Below, piece after piece: positions 41,943 to 51,249 of a DNA stretch of 64,000 nt; within the stretch, counting starts at the first letter, position 1, and each line of letters starts with the position of its first letter. Source of the stretch: Nocardioides lijunqiniae (GTDB lineage: Bacteria > Actinomycetota > Actinomycetes > Propionibacteriales > Nocardioidaceae); contig NZ_JACJGM010000003.1 of the NCBI RefSeq assembly GCF_015024225.1, positions 186,001-250,000 of the forward strand. The letters are read 5' to 3'. The notes beneath the pieces are model-generated. The model was not told the DNA's origin. It searched no databases and saw nothing but the letters and a program-made list of their open reading frames with translations. Made by a program: the position numbers and the translations under genes.

Positions 41943-41960
41943 GGCGCTGACCCCAGCGCC
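41943..41960 (+). terminator. Tail-less hairpin after the FKBP gene
   Basis: GGCGCTG-ACCC-CAGCGCC is a perfect 7-bp stem 27 bp after the stop, without a T-tract. It probably ends the FKBP transcript before pafB. Confidence 0.5.
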
Positions 41961-42008
41961 GCGACCACACTGGACACGCCAGGAAGCGCGGAGCGAGGAG
42001 CAACGATC

Positions 42009-42995
42009 GTGGAGGGGACCGCCGCGGTGAACGAGCGCAAGAGCGAGCGGCTGCTCAACCTGCTGATCATGCTCCTCGTCCAGCGCCACTTCGTCGCCAA
42101 GGACCGGATCCGGTCCCTGCTGTACCCCGGGTCGTCGCGCGACGCCTTCGAGAAGATGTTCGAGCGCGACAAGGAGGAGCTCCGCAGCCTCGGCGTCCCG
42201 ATCGAGGTCGGGCAGATGGACGCCTTCTTCGCCGACGAGCCCGGCTACCGGATCCGTCCCGACGAGTTCGCGCTCCCCGACATCGCGCTGGAGGCCGATG
42301 AGGCCGCGATCATCGGCCTGGCCACCAAGGTCTGGCAGCACGCACGCCTGGCCGAGGCCACCACCGACGTCGTCCGCAAGCTGACCGCGCTCGGCGTCCC
42401 GGTCGACGTCTCGGCCCTCGACATCGTCCAGCCCCGGCTCAGCGCCGACGAGCCGTCGTTCGACGTGTTCTTCGAGGCCGTGCAGGAGCGCAGCGCGGTG
42501 GAGTTCGACTACGTCCGCTCCGGCCAGAGCGAGGTCACCCGCCGCCGGCTGCACCCGTGGGGCGTCGCCCGCTACGCCGGCCGCTGGTACGTCGTCGGGC
42601 ACGACCTCGACCGCGACGCCGAGCGCCTGTTCCGGCTCTCGCGGGTCCAGGGCAAGGCCCGCAAGGTCGGTCCCGCGGGCGCCTACGAGGTCCCGCCCGG
42701 CACCGACGTCGGCGAGGTCGCCCGCCGCCTGGCGCCCGCGCCGCGCCTGGAGCGGGCGGTCGTCCTGGCCCGCGCCGGCACCGGGGTGCCCCTGCGCCGC
42801 GAGGCCTCCGAGATCACCACCGCCGTCGTCGGACCCGACGACCGGACCCTCTGGGACCGCCTGGTCGTCACCCGCAGCGCCATCGGCCTGGCCGACGAGC
42901 TGCTCGGCTACGGCGCCGACGTGTACGTCGAGGAGCCCGCCGAGCTGCGCCAGGAGCTCGTCGAGCGGCTGAGCGCCGTCGGGGGTGCCGCATGA
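42009..42995 (+). CDS. pafB: WYL-domain DNA-damage transcription regulator PafB
   Basis: PafB (328 aa) has an N-terminal winged helix (NERKSERLLNLLIMLLVQRHFVAKDRIRSLL) and a WYL domain (AVEFDYVRSG, GVARYAGRWYVVGHD) with a C-terminal extension. With PafC it activates the LexA/RecA-independent DNA-damage regulon in mycobacteria. GAGGAG lies eight bases before the GTG at 42009; a GTG at 42027 with GGAGGGG upstream is an equally good start (VNERKSERLL). It overlaps pafC by four bases. Confidence 0.92.
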   Translation: MEGTAAVNERKSERLLNLLIMLLVQRHFVAKDRIRSLLYPGSSRDAFEKMFERDKEELRSLGVPIEVGQMDAFFADEPGYRIRPDEFALPDIALEADEAAIIGLATKVWQHARLAEATTDVVRKLTALGVPVDVSALDIVQPRLSADEPSFDVFFEAVQERSAVEFDYVRSGQSEVTRRRLHPWGVARYAGRWYVVGHDLDRDAERLFRLSRVQGKARKVGPAGAYEVPPGTDVGEVARRLAPAPRLERAVVLARAGTGVPLRREASEITTAVVGPDDRTLWDRLVVTRSAIGLADELLGYGADVYVEEPAELRQELVERLSAVGGAA

Positions 42996-43978
42996 GCCAC
43001 ACGCCCGCCGGAGCCAAGGACCAGGTGGCGCGCCTGCTGACCCTGGTGCCGTTCCTGCACACCCACGGCCAGGTCCGCATCGACACCGCCGCGGCGGCCC
43101 TCGGGGTCCCGGAGGAGCAGCTGGTCACCGACCTCAAGGTGCTGCTGATGTGCGGGCTGCCCGGCGGCTACCCCGACGACCTCATCGACGTCGACCTCGA
43201 CGCGCTCGAGGCCGGCGTCATCCGGGTCTCGAACGCCGACTACCTCGCCCGGCCCCTGCGGCTGACGCCCACGGAGGCGAGCGCCATCATCGTCGCCCTG
43301 CGGGCGCTGCGCGCCGGCGCCAAGGACGACACCCGCGAGGTCGTCGACCGGGCGCTGACCAAGCTCGAGGCGGCGGCCGCCCAGGGCTCCGGCGCGCCGC
43401 AGATCGACCCGGGCATCAACGCCGCCGATGCCGACCAGGCCCTGCTCGCCGTACGCCTGCGCGAGGCGGTCGACCGGGGCCGTCAGGTGCGTCTGACCTA
43501 CTACGTGCCCGCCCGCGACGAGGAGTCGGTGCGCGTCGTCGACCCGCACGGCGTGATCACCCACGGCGGCCTGACGTACCTCGACGCCTGGTGCCACAGC
43601 GCGGAGGCACCCCGGCTCTTCCGCCTGGACCGCATCGCCGCCGCCGAGACCCTCGCCACCCCCGTCTCGCGTCCCGACACCGAGCCCCGCGACCTCGGCG
43701 ACGGTCTCTTCACCTCGTCCTCGGAGACGACACCGGTCACGCTCCGGCTGCGGCCCGAGGCCCACTGGGCCACCGAGTACTACCCGATGGACGCGATCCG
43801 CCCCCAGGACGACGGCACGCTCGAGGTGGACCTCCAGGTCGCCGACGAGCGATGGCTCACCCGGCTGCTCCTGCGACTGGCGCCGCACGCCGACGTCGTG
43901 GCCCCGGCGTCCTACGGCCGGGCGTTCACGGCCGCCGCACAGGACGCCCTCAGTCTCTACTCACGACCACCGGCGTAG
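42992..43978 (+). CDS. pafC: WYL-domain DNA-damage transcription regulator PafC
   Basis: PafC (328 aa) pairs with PafB. It has a winged-helix N-terminus (DQVARLLTLVPFLHTHGQVRIDTAAAALG) and a WYL domain with RQVRLTYYVPARDEES and GGLTYLDAWCHSAEAPRLFRLDRI. Known WYL domains bind single-stranded DNA or other ligands to trigger activation. The start ATG overlaps the pafB stop. The tatA -10 hexamer TAGGCT overlaps its stop codon. Confidence 0.92.
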   Translation: MSHTPAGAKDQVARLLTLVPFLHTHGQVRIDTAAAALGVPEEQLVTDLKVLLMCGLPGGYPDDLIDVDLDALEAGVIRVSNADYLARPLRLTPTEASAIIVALRALRAGAKDDTREVVDRALTKLEAAAAQGSGAPQIDPGINAADADQALLAVRLREAVDRGRQVRLTYYVPARDEESVRVVDPHGVITHGGLTYLDAWCHSAEAPRLFRLDRIAAAETLATPVSRPDTEPRDLGDGLFTSSSETTPVTLRLRPEAHWATEYYPMDAIRPQDDGTLEVDLQVADERWLTRLLLRLAPHADVVAPASYGRAFTAAAQDALSLYSRPPA

Positions 43979-44014
43979 GCTGAACGCGTACGCACCCCGA
44001 CGAATGAGGTCCCG

Positions 44015-44320
44015 ATGCTCTACCCATTGATCGGCATGCCGGCTGGAGCCGAGTGGCTCGTCATCCTGGCCATCGTCATCCTGGTGTTCGGCGCCGCCAA
44101 GCTGCCCGCCCTGGCTCGCAGCACCGGCCAGTCGCTGCGCATCTTCAAGGCCGAGACCAAGGGCCTGCGCGACGACGACGACCCGACCGAGCCCACGCCG
44201 CCGGCCACGCCCGCCGGCGAGCTGCCCACGGCCACGCCCGAGGCGACGGTCGCCCCGGTCGAGCCCGTCGCCGACCCGCTCCCCGGCGCCACGGAGCACC
44301 AGACCCCCCGCAACGGCTGA
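44015..44320 (+). CDS. tatA: Sec-independent translocase subunit TatA
   Basis: TatA (101 aa) has one N-terminal membrane helix (EWLVILAIVILVFGAAKLP, with the family's Glu at its start and the FG-x2-KLP hinge). An amphipathic helix (ARSTGQSLRIFKAETKG) and a Pro/Thr-rich acidic tail follow. It polymerises to form the Tat channel for folded proteins. GAGG precedes the ATG, and TAGGCT at 43976-43981 is the likely -10. tatC follows 28 bp later. Confidence 0.93.
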   Translation: MLYPLIGMPAGAEWLVILAIVILVFGAAKLPALARSTGQSLRIFKAETKGLRDDDDPTEPTPPATPAGELPTATPEATVAPVEPVADPLPGATEHQTPRNG

Positions 44321-44348
44321 GCCCGGAGCGGCCTGAGAGCATCGCCGC

Positions 44349-45185
44349 GTGTCCATCTCCGGCATCGCCAAGCTGTTCGTCGGCACCCCCGTCCACCCCG
44401 TGGGCGACGACGGGCGGATGGCGCTCTCCGACCACCTGCGGGAGCTGCGCGCCCGCATCCTGAAGGCGACCCTGGTCGTCCTGCTGGGGATCGCGGGCTC
44501 GCTCTTCTTCTTCGACCAGCTCTACGACCTGGTCTACGACCCCTACCTCCGCGCGCAGGAGAACCTGCCCGAGGGAAGCACCGTCGGCACCACGGGCGGG
44601 CCCGGCGGCGGGCTCATGCTCTACCTCAAGCTGTGCGGCCTCTCCTCGATCGTGATCACCAGCCCGTTCTGGCTGTACCAGATCTGGGCCTTCATCCTCC
44701 CCGGACTGCACGCCCAGGAGAAGCGCTGGTCACGGATCTTCGCGGCCATCGCGGGTCCGCTCTTCGCGGCCGGCATCCTGCTCGGCTACGTCACCCTGCC
44801 CAAGGGCCTGGAGATCCTGATCGGCTTCAACCCGCCGGGGCTGACCAACCTGGTCGACTTCAACGACTACCTGACGTTCTTCAGCCGCACGCTGCTGGTG
44901 TTCGGCATCGCCTTCGAGATCCCGCTGTTCGTGGTCCTGCTCAACCTCGCCGGCGTCGTCACGGGCAAGGGCCTGGGCAACCACCGGCCCTGGATCATCG
45001 TGGGGGTCTTCATCTTCGCCGCGGTGGCCACGCCGTCGGCCGATCCGTTCACGATGACGTTCATGGCGGTGCCGATGGTGCTGCTCTTCCTGCTCGCCGA
45101 GCAGATCGCCCGGTTCAACGACCGCCGCCGTGCGCGCCGCGACCCCAACGCCGAGCTCTCGCCCGACGAGGCCTCGGTGCTGTGA
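44349..45185 (+). CDS. tatC: Sec-independent translocase subunit TatC
   Basis: TatC (278 aa) has six membrane helices and binds twin-arginine signal peptides. Visible features are MALSDHLRELRARILK before helix 1 (signal-binding Glu-Leu-Arg), PFWLYQIWAFILPGLHAQEKR, and FGIAFEIPLFVVLLNLAGVV with the conserved membrane Glu. The N-terminus carries about 20 additional residues. The GTG start is close behind tatA; its stop overlaps the next gene. No tatB is here; actinobacterial tatB usually lies elsewhere. Confidence 0.93.
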   Translation: MSISGIAKLFVGTPVHPVGDDGRMALSDHLRELRARILKATLVVLLGIAGSLFFFDQLYDLVYDPYLRAQENLPEGSTVGTTGGPGGGLMLYLKLCGLSSIVITSPFWLYQIWAFILPGLHAQEKRWSRIFAAIAGPLFAAGILLGYVTLPKGLEILIGFNPPGLTNLVDFNDYLTFFSRTLLVFGIAFEIPLFVVLLNLAGVVTGKGLGNHRPWIIVGVFIFAAVATPSADPFTMTFMAVPMVLLFLLAEQIARFNDRRRARRDPNAELSPDEASVL

Positions 45186-45589
45186 CCACCGCACGCAGGG
45201 CCACCGCCGCCACCGAGGTCGACCCCTTCGACCTGCCCGGGTGGCTGGGGGAGTCCGAGGTCACCTGGAGCACCGACGAGGGGCTCCGCGCGGGCCACCT
45301 CGTCGCCGGTCGCCTCAGCGGCGCCGGCGAGGAGCTGCCCTGCGACCTGCTGGCCGTCGACGAGGCCTACCCGCAGCCGGTCACCGACACCGCGCTGCGC
45401 TCGAGGGCGCACCAGGCCTGGCGCCACGGCCAGCTGCACCTGGCGTCGTACGACGGCCGTCTCACGCTGCTCGTGCCCGGCACCGGCTTCGACGCCGACC
45501 GGGTCCTGGAGGCCCTGGCCCGCCTGGCGATGGCCGTCGGCGCCGCGCCGGAGCGCTACGCCGTCCACCTCCGCATCGGCGGCCGCTAG
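45182..45589 (+). CDS. Conserved hypothetical protein between tatC and the lipid kinase gene
   Basis: This 135-aa protein has no domain I can name. Recurring features are DPFDLPGWLGESEVTW at the N-terminus, DLLAVDEAYPQPVTDTALRSRAHQAWRHGQ in the middle, and LLVPGTGFDADRVLEALARLAMAVG. The GTG start overlaps the tatC stop by four bases, so it is co-translated. Position between tatC and a diacylglycerol kinase gene is conserved in related actinobacteria as far as I recall. Soluble and cytoplasmic by composition. Confidence 0.75.
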   Translation: MTTARRATAATEVDPFDLPGWLGESEVTWSTDEGLRAGHLVAGRLSGAGEELPCDLLAVDEAYPQPVTDTALRSRAHQAWRHGQLHLASYDGRLTLLVPGTGFDADRVLEALARLAMAVGAAPERYAVHLRIGGR

Positions 45590-45604
45590 CACTAGGCTCC
45601 GAGC

Positions 45605-46483
45605 GTGCCCGGCACCCGCAGGATCGCGCTCCTCGCCAACCCCACCGCCGGTGGCGGCAAGGGTGCCCGCATGGCCGAATCCGCCCTCGCCCGGCTGCGC
45701 AGCCGGGGGCACGATGTCCAGGCGCTCCAGGGTCGCGACGCCGACGAGGCGCTGGACATCGCCCGGGCCGCCGTCGCCGACGGCGTCGACGCCCTGGTGG
45801 TCGTGGGCGGCGACGGCATGGTCCACCTCGGGGTGCAGGCGGTGGCCACGACCGGCGTACCGCTCGGCGTGGTCCCGGCCGGCACGGGGAACGACGTGGC
45901 CCGCTACGCCGACCTGCCACGCACCGACCCGGTCGCGGCCGTCGACCGGCTGCTCGCCTGGCGGCCCCGGACGCTGGACCTCGCCGTGAGCCAGGGCCGC
46001 TACTTCACCACCGTCATGGCCGCGGGCTTCGACGCCGTCGTCAACGAGCGCGCCAACCGGATGGCCTGGCCGCGGGGCCAGATGCGCTACAACCTGGCCA
46101 CGCTCGCGGAGCTGCGGACCCTCCAGCCGCTCGACTACACCCTCGACCTGGACGGCACGGTGCTCCGCGTCCCCGCCGTCCTCGTGGCGATCGGCAACGG
46201 GCCGTCGTTCGGCGGCGGCCTGCGCATCGCCGAGGGGGCGCTGCTCGACGACGGGCTGCTGGACGTCGTCGTCATCAAGCCGATCGGCCGCCTCGAGCTG
46301 GTGCGCACGTACCCGCGGCTGTTCCGGGGTACCCACACCACGCACCGGCAGTACGAGCGGCACCGGGTGCGGCGGGTCACGGTTGCAGCGCCTGGCATCG
46401 TGGGGTATGCCGACGGGGAGCGGTTCGGGCCGCTGCCCCTTACCATCGAGAGCGTTCCGGGAGCCCTGATCCTGCTGTCATGA
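45605..46483 (+). CDS. Diacylglycerol kinase family lipid kinase (YegS/BmrU-like)
   Basis: The enzyme is 292 aa. It has the DAGK catalytic motif VVVGGDGMVHLGVQAV (about 60-75), the NPTAGGGKGAR nucleotide loop at the N-terminus and VVPAGTGNDVARY. The C-terminal beta-sandwich is of YegS type. It phosphorylates a lipid, probably diacylglycerol or an isoprenoid. TAGGCT lies six bases before the GTG. Its stop overlaps helY (ATGA). Confidence 0.88.
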   Translation: MPGTRRIALLANPTAGGGKGARMAESALARLRSRGHDVQALQGRDADEALDIARAAVADGVDALVVVGGDGMVHLGVQAVATTGVPLGVVPAGTGNDVARYADLPRTDPVAAVDRLLAWRPRTLDLAVSQGRYFTTVMAAGFDAVVNERANRMAWPRGQMRYNLATLAELRTLQPLDYTLDLDGTVLRVPAVLVAIGNGPSFGGGLRIAEGALLDDGLLDVVVIKPIGRLELVRTYPRLFRGTHTTHRQYERHRVRRVTVAAPGIVGYADGERFGPLPLTIESVPGALILLS

Positions 46484-49335
46484 CCACCTCCGACCAGTCG
46501 TCCGCCCGTCCGGGGCTGGGCGCCGACCTCACGCCCGCCGACGCGACGCCGGGAGAGCCCGGCCCGGCCGAGCGCTATGCCGCCATGCGCCGCGACCGCC
46601 AGCACCCGGTGCTGCGCGACTTCGCCTCCCACTACGACTTCCCGCTCGACGACTTCCAGGTCCGCGCGTGCCGCGAGATCGAGGACGGCCGTGGCGTGCT
46701 GGTCGCGGCTCCCACCGGGTCGGGCAAGACGATCGTGGGCGAGTTCGCCATCCACCTGGCGCTCGCGACCGGCCGCAAGGCCTTCTACACCACGCCGATC
46801 AAGGCCCTGTCGAACCAGAAGTTCCACGACCTGGTCGCCCGCTACGGCGCCGACCAGGTCGGCCTGCTCACCGGTGACAACACGATCAACGGCGAGGCGC
46901 CGATCGTGGTCATGACCACCGAGGTGCTGCGCAACATGCTCTACGCCGGCTCGCGCACCCTGCTGGGCCTCGGCTTCGTGGTCATGGACGAGGTGCACTA
47001 CCTCGCCGACCGCGCCCGCGGGGCCGTCTGGGAGGAGGTGATCATCCACCTCCCCGAGTCGGTGGCGCTGGTCTCCCTGTCCGCGACGGTCTCCAACGCC
47101 GAGGAGTTCGGCGAGTGGCTGGCCACCGTGCGCGGCGAGACGACCACGATCGTGGAGGAGCGGCGACCGGTCCCGCTCTACCAGCACGTCATGGTCGGAC
47201 GGCGCCTGCTGGACCTGTTCGCCTCCTCCGACGTCGACGCCGCGGCCGGCTTCGTCAAGGAGGGCGCCCCGGTCAACGACGAGCTCAACCGCATCGCGCG
47301 CGACGACTGGGCCTCGGCGCGGATGAAGGACCGGCGCAACCCGAAGGGGCGCGGCGGTCGCTCGGGCGGACCGCGCCAGGTCGGCAACGGCCGGCGGGTG
47401 TGGATCCCCAGCCGCGCCGACGTCATCGAGCGTCTCGACCGCGAGGGACTGCTCCCGGCGATCGTGTTCATCTTCTCCCGGGTCGGCTGTGACGCGGCGG
47501 TCACGCAGTGCCTCAGCGCCGGCGTCCGCCTCACGACGCCCGAGGAGCGCGACGAGATCGTGGAGTTCGTCGAGGCGAGCTGTCGCGACCTGCCCGAGGA
47601 CGACCTGCACGTGCTCGGCTACCACGACTTCCTCGACGGGCTGAGCCGCGGCGTGGCGGCGCACCACGCCGGGATGCTGCCGGCGTTCAAGCAGTGCGTG
47701 GAGGAGCTCTACGTGCGCGGGCTGTGCAAGGTGGTCTTCGCGACCGAGACGCTCGCGCTCGGCATCAACATGCCGGCGCGCACCGTGGTCATCGAGAAGC
47801 TGTCGAAGTGGAACGGCGAGACCCACGCCGACATCACGCCGGGGGAGTACACCCAGCTGACGGGTCGAGCCGGTCGTCGCGGCCTGGACGTCGAGGGCCA
47901 CGGCGTCGTGCTCTGGCAGCCCGGGATGAACCCCCGCGAGGTGGCCGGGCTCGCCTCCACCCGCACGTACCCGCTGCGGTCGTCGTTCCGCCCGTCGTAC
48001 AACATGGCCGTCAACCTGGTGCACCAGTTCGGGCGCGAGCGCAGCCGGGAGCTCCTGGAGCAGTCGTTCGCGCAGTTCCAGGCCGACAAGGCCGTGGTCG
48101 GCCTGGCGCGTCAACTGCGCAAGGCCGAGGACGCGCTGGACGGCTACGTCGAGGCGGCGACGTGCCACCTCGGCGACTTCATGGAGTACGCCGGGCTGCG
48201 CCGCGCCATCAGCGACGCGGAGAAGAACGCCAGCCGGGCGCGCCGCTCGGACCGGCGTGAGGAGGCGCTGGCCTCGCTGGCGCGGCTCAAGGTGGGCGAC
48301 GTGATCCAGGTGCCGGCCGGCAAGTTCGCCGGCTTCGCCGTGGTCGTCGACCCCGGCTACTCGCCGGAGGGACCGCGGCCCTACGTCGTGACCGCCGACC
48401 GGCAGGCCCGGCGGCTGGCCATGATCGACTTCCCGGTGCCGGTGGAGGCCCTGACGCGGCTGAAGGTCCCCAAGAGCTTCAGCGCGCGCAACCCGCAGAT
48501 GCGCCGCGACCTGGCCTCCGCGCTCCGCTCGCGCACGCACGACCTGACCCCGCCGCCCTCCGCCACGGGCCGGCGTGTGGACGGCGGGCTGCCGCCGGCG
48601 GTCGTGGACGAGATCGACGCGCTGCGCGCCGAGCTCAAGGCCCACCCGTGCCACGCGTGCCCCGAGCGCGAGGACCACGCCCGCTGGGCGGAGCGGTGGT
48701 TCAAGCTGCACCGCGACGCGGCGACGCTTCGCCGTCGCGTGGAGCAGCGGACCAACACCGTCGCGCGCCAGTTCGACCGGGTGTGCGAGGTGCTGTCGGC
48801 GCTCGACTACCTCGCCGACGACGAGGTCACCCCCCGCGGGCGGCACCTGATGCGCCTGTACTCCGACATGGACCTCGTCGCCGCCGAGTCGCTGCGACGC
48901 GGGCTGTGGGACGACCTGACGCCGTCCGAGCTGGCGGCGGTGCTGTCGACGCTGGTCTTCGAGGCGCGGCGGCCCGACGACGCCCGGTCGCCGCGGCTGC
49001 CGGGTGGTCCGGTCAAGGAGGTCGTGGCCGAGATGGTGCGCCTGTGGGCCGAGCTCGACGAGCTCGAGCGCTCCCACCACCTCGACTTCATGCGCCAGCC
49101 CGACCTCGGCTTCGCCTGGATCGCCTACCGCTGGGCCGAGGGCGACGACCTGGACGAGGTGCTCGGCGGCTCCGAGCTCGCCGCCGGCGACTTCGTGCGC
49201 TGGATGAAGCAGCTGCTCGACCTGGCCGGCCAGGTCGCCGACGCCGCCGGCGACTCGCCCCTGCGCGGCACCGCCCGCAACGTCGTCCGTACCCTGCGCC
49301 GCGGGGTCGTCGCGTACTCCGGGCTCGCCGACTGA
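46480..49335 (+). CDS. helY: Ski2/Mtr4-like superfamily 2 RNA helicase
   Basis: The protein is 951 aa. Helicase motifs: Q/Walker A VAAPTGSGKT (about residue 83), DEVH box VMDEVHYLADRA, SATVSN, IVFIFSRVGC, AAHHAGMLPAFK and QLTGRAGRRGLD. The C-terminal half carries the rRNA-processing arch/DSHCT region. It corresponds to M. tuberculosis HelY (Rv2092c), and the Ski2-like arch suggests RNA turnover with an exoribonuclease. A basic insertion RNPKGRGGRSGGPRQ sits between the two RecA-like domains. The ATG overlaps the upstream stop. Confidence 0.93.
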   Translation: MTTSDQSSARPGLGADLTPADATPGEPGPAERYAAMRRDRQHPVLRDFASHYDFPLDDFQVRACREIEDGRGVLVAAPTGSGKTIVGEFAIHLALATGRKAFYTTPIKALSNQKFHDLVARYGADQVGLLTGDNTINGEAPIVVMTTEVLRNMLYAGSRTLLGLGFVVMDEVHYLADRARGAVWEEVIIHLPESVALVSLSATVSNAEEFGEWLATVRGETTTIVEERRPVPLYQHVMVGRRLLDLFASSDVDAAAGFVKEGAPVNDELNRIARDDWASARMKDRRNPKGRGGRSGGPRQVGNGRRVWIPSRADVIERLDREGLLPAIVFIFSRVGCDAAVTQCLSAGVRLTTPEERDEIVEFVEASCRDLPEDDLHVLGYHDFLDGLSRGVAAHHAGMLPAFKQCVEELYVRGLCKVVFATETLALGINMPARTVVIEKLSKWNGETHADITPGEYTQLTGRAGRRGLDVEGHGVVLWQPGMNPREVAGLASTRTYPLRSSFRPSYNMAVNLVHQFGRERSRELLEQSFAQFQADKAVVGLARQLRKAEDALDGYVEAATCHLGDFMEYAGLRRAISDAEKNASRARRSDRREEALASLARLKVGDVIQVPAGKFAGFAVVVDPGYSPEGPRPYVVTADRQARRLAMIDFPVPVEALTRLKVPKSFSARNPQMRRDLASALRSRTHDLTPPPSATGRRVDGGLPPAVVDEIDALRAELKAHPCHACPEREDHARWAERWFKLHRDAATLRRRVEQRTNTVARQFDRVCEVLSALDYLADDEVTPRGRHLMRLYSDMDLVAAESLRRGLWDDLTPSELAAVLSTLVFEARRPDDARSPRLPGGPVKEVVAEMVRLWAELDELERSHHLDFMRQPDLGFAWIAYRWAEGDDLDEVLGGSELAAGDFVRWMKQLLDLAGQVADAAGDSPLRGTARNVVRTLRRGVVAYSGLAD

Positions 49336-49358
49336 CGGCGCCGCTGGCCCCGGGGGCC

Positions 49359-49421
49359 TGCGGTTTGGTCACCAACCGCAGGTCTCGGGGCGGCAGACGT
49401 GTGGTTTGTGACCAAACCACA
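49359..49421. repeat. Two-arm palindromic intergenic repeat, copy 14 (first of a tandem pair)
   Basis: Arm 1 49359-49380, 19-nt spacer, arm 2 49400-49421, which carries matching TGTGG/CCACA changes at both its ends that preserve its own hairpin. It follows the helY stop by 23 bp. Confidence 0.92.
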
Positions 49422-49510
49422 AGGTCCACGGCCCCGAGGGCGCTGATCCCGACCCGGCGTCAGCTGCTGCTGAGTATGTGACCGTCGCGGCGCTCTGCGG
49501 CGCTCGCCCC

Positions 49511-49573
49511 TGCGGTTTGGTCACCAACCGCACGTTCGAAGGCCGATCACGTGCGGTTGGTGACCAAACCGCA
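49511..49573. repeat. Two-arm palindromic intergenic repeat, copy 15 (second of a tandem pair)
   Basis: Arm 1 49511-49532, 19-nt spacer, arm 2 49552-49573; the two arms match perfectly. It starts 89 bp after copy 14 and lies 11 bp from the stop of the NAD(P)-binding gene. Confidence 0.92.
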
Positions 49574-49584
49574 GGGGGTACGCG

Positions 49585-50244
49585 TCAGCCGGCGGCGGCG
49601 GCGAGGGCGTCGTGGACGGAGGTGGAGCCGTTGACGAGGTCCCACTGGTGGCCTGCGGCGGCGTCGTGGTCGAGGACGGCGGCGACCACGGCGGCCACGT
49701 CGGCGCGGGTGACGTCACCGGGGGTGACGCCCTCGCCGAGGGTCACCGCGCCTGTGGCCGGGTCGTCGGTGAGGCGGCCGGGTCGGATGATCGTCCAGGC
49801 CAGGTCGCTCTCGCGCAGGGCGGCGTCGGCGTCGCGCTTGGCGGTGACGTAGGCCGCCCAGACGTCGCTGGTGTCGGCGGGCAGCGGCTCGTCGACGCCG
49901 ATGGCCGAGACCTGCACGAAGCGGGAGATCCCGGCCTGAGTGGCGCCCTGGATCGACTTGAGCGAGCCCTCCAGGTCGACGGTGCGCTTGCGCTCGATGT
50001 TGCCGTCCGGTCCTCCGCCCGCGGCGAAGACGACGGCGTCGCAGCCCTCGAACGCAGCCGCGAACTCGTCCGCGCCCTGCTGCTCGATGTCGAGGATGCG
50101 GACCTCGGCGCCGCGGCCCTCGAGCTCCTCGCGGTACTCCTCGCGGCGTACCAGCGCCACCGGCGTGTGCTCGGCGCGGCGCAGGACGGTGATCAGATGA
50201 CGGGCCACGGCTCCGTGGCCCCCGACGATGGCGATACGGGACAT
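49585..50244 (-). CDS. NAD(P)H-binding atypical SDR protein
   Basis: The protein is 219 aa, a Rossmann fold of the YwnB/YhfK type. The N-terminal IAIVGGHGAVARHLITVL binds the dinucleotide; VVFAAGGGPDG, RFVQVSAIGVDEP and AWTIIRPGRLTDDPATG follow. Such proteins are NADPH-dependent reductases or redox sensors of unknown substrate. TACGGT lies six bases before the ATG, with GGAGGC in between, so either leaderless or Shine-Dalgarno initiation is possible. It ends near a tandem repeat pair. Confidence 0.83.
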   Translation of the reverse strand: MSRIAIVGGHGAVARHLITVLRRAEHTPVALVRREEYREELEGRGAEVRILDIEQQGADEFAAAFEGCDAVVFAAGGGPDGNIERKRTVDLEGSLKSIQGATQAGISRFVQVSAIGVDEPLPADTSDVWAAYVTAKRDADAALRESDLAWTIIRPGRLTDDPATGAVTLGEGVTPGDVTRADVAAVVAAVLDHDAAAGHQWDLVNGSTSVHDALAAAAG

Positions 50245-50278
50245 GCCTCCACCGTACGTCGCGCCCGAACCCCCGCCC

Positions 50279-51217
50279 TCAGCCCGACAGGACGGCCAGG
50301 AGCCGCTGGGTGGGGCTCTCCAGGCCGTAGCGCTGGGCGAGCTCCGCCACGGCGTCCGGGTCGGCCGGGGTGCGCGGCAGCCCCCAGCCGCCGCGCTCCA
50401 GGTCGATGTCGCGGGCGACGGCCACCACGGTGGGCGCCACCGCGAGGTAGTCGGCGGCCGCCTTGATCTTGCCGCGCGGACCGGGGCCGAGGTCGGCGTC
50501 GGGGTCGTGCGCGGCGGCGATGATGCCGTCCATGTCGCCGAAGCGGTTCAACAGCGTCGCCGCGGTCTTCTCCCCGACGCCCGGCACACCGGGAAGGCCG
50601 TCGGAGGCGTCGCCGCGCATGGTGGCGAAGTCGGCGTACTGGCGCGCGTCGATCCCGTACTTGGTGCGCACCCACTCGTTGGTGACCTGCTCGTGGTTGC
50701 CGACGCCGCGGGCGATGTAGAGCACCCGCACGTCGGTGTCGTCGTCGACCAGCTGGAAGAGGTCGCGGTCACCGGTGACGATGTCGACGGACTGCCCCGC
50801 CCCGGTGGCGAGGGTGCCGATGACGTCGTCGGCCTCGTAGCCGTCGGCGCCGATCACCTTGATCCCGAACGCCGCCAGCACCTCGAGGATGATCGGGACC
50901 TGCACCTGGAGGGGGTCCGGCACCTCCTCGACGTCCGGCGCCGTGGGGACCTCCTCGACCACGCGGTGCCCCTTGTACGACGGGAGCAGGTCCACGCGCC
51001 ACTGCGGGCGCCAGTCGTTGTCCCAGCAGCAGACCAGGTCGGTGGGGCGGTACTGGTCGACGAGACGCGAGATGAAGTCCATGAGCCCGCGCACGGCGTT
51101 GACCGGTGTGCCGTCCGGGCCCGTGATCTCCGGGACGCCGTAGAAGGCGCGGAAGTACATGGACGCGGTGTCGAGCAGCATGAGGCGGCCGTTCTGCGGG
51201 CTGGTCACGCCGGGCAT
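50279..51217 (-). CDS. 5'-3' exonuclease (FEN/PolA N-terminal domain-like)
   Basis: This stand-alone 312-aa FEN-family nuclease has LMLLDTASMYFRAFYG (metal Asp), YEADDVIGTLA, VTGDRDLFQLV and the helix-three-turn-helix GDASDGLPGVPGVGEKTAATLL. It removes flaps or RNA primers. Its place beside helY matches M. tuberculosis Rv2090. Active-site aspartates appear intact. The ATG at 51217 has GGCAGG directly upstream. It is divergent from the Lrp gene, with only 32 bp between starts. Confidence 0.9.
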   Translation of the reverse strand: MPGVTSPQNGRLMLLDTASMYFRAFYGVPEITGPDGTPVNAVRGLMDFISRLVDQYRPTDLVCCWDNDWRPQWRVDLLPSYKGHRVVEEVPTAPDVEEVPDPLQVQVPIILEVLAAFGIKVIGADGYEADDVIGTLATGAGQSVDIVTGDRDLFQLVDDDTDVRVLYIARGVGNHEQVTNEWVRTKYGIDARQYADFATMRGDASDGLPGVPGVGEKTAATLLNRFGDMDGIIAAAHDPDADLGPGPRGKIKAAADYLAVAPTVVAVARDIDLERGGWGLPRTPADPDAVAELAQRYGLESPTQRLLAVLSG

Positions 51218-51249
51218 CCTGCCACGCCTCAGCCACTAGTCTGTGCCGC

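Noticed and set aside
46135-49080. A 981-codon open frame antisense to helY
   Set aside because: Same cause: a shadow of a verified helicase gene, with no recognisable motifs.
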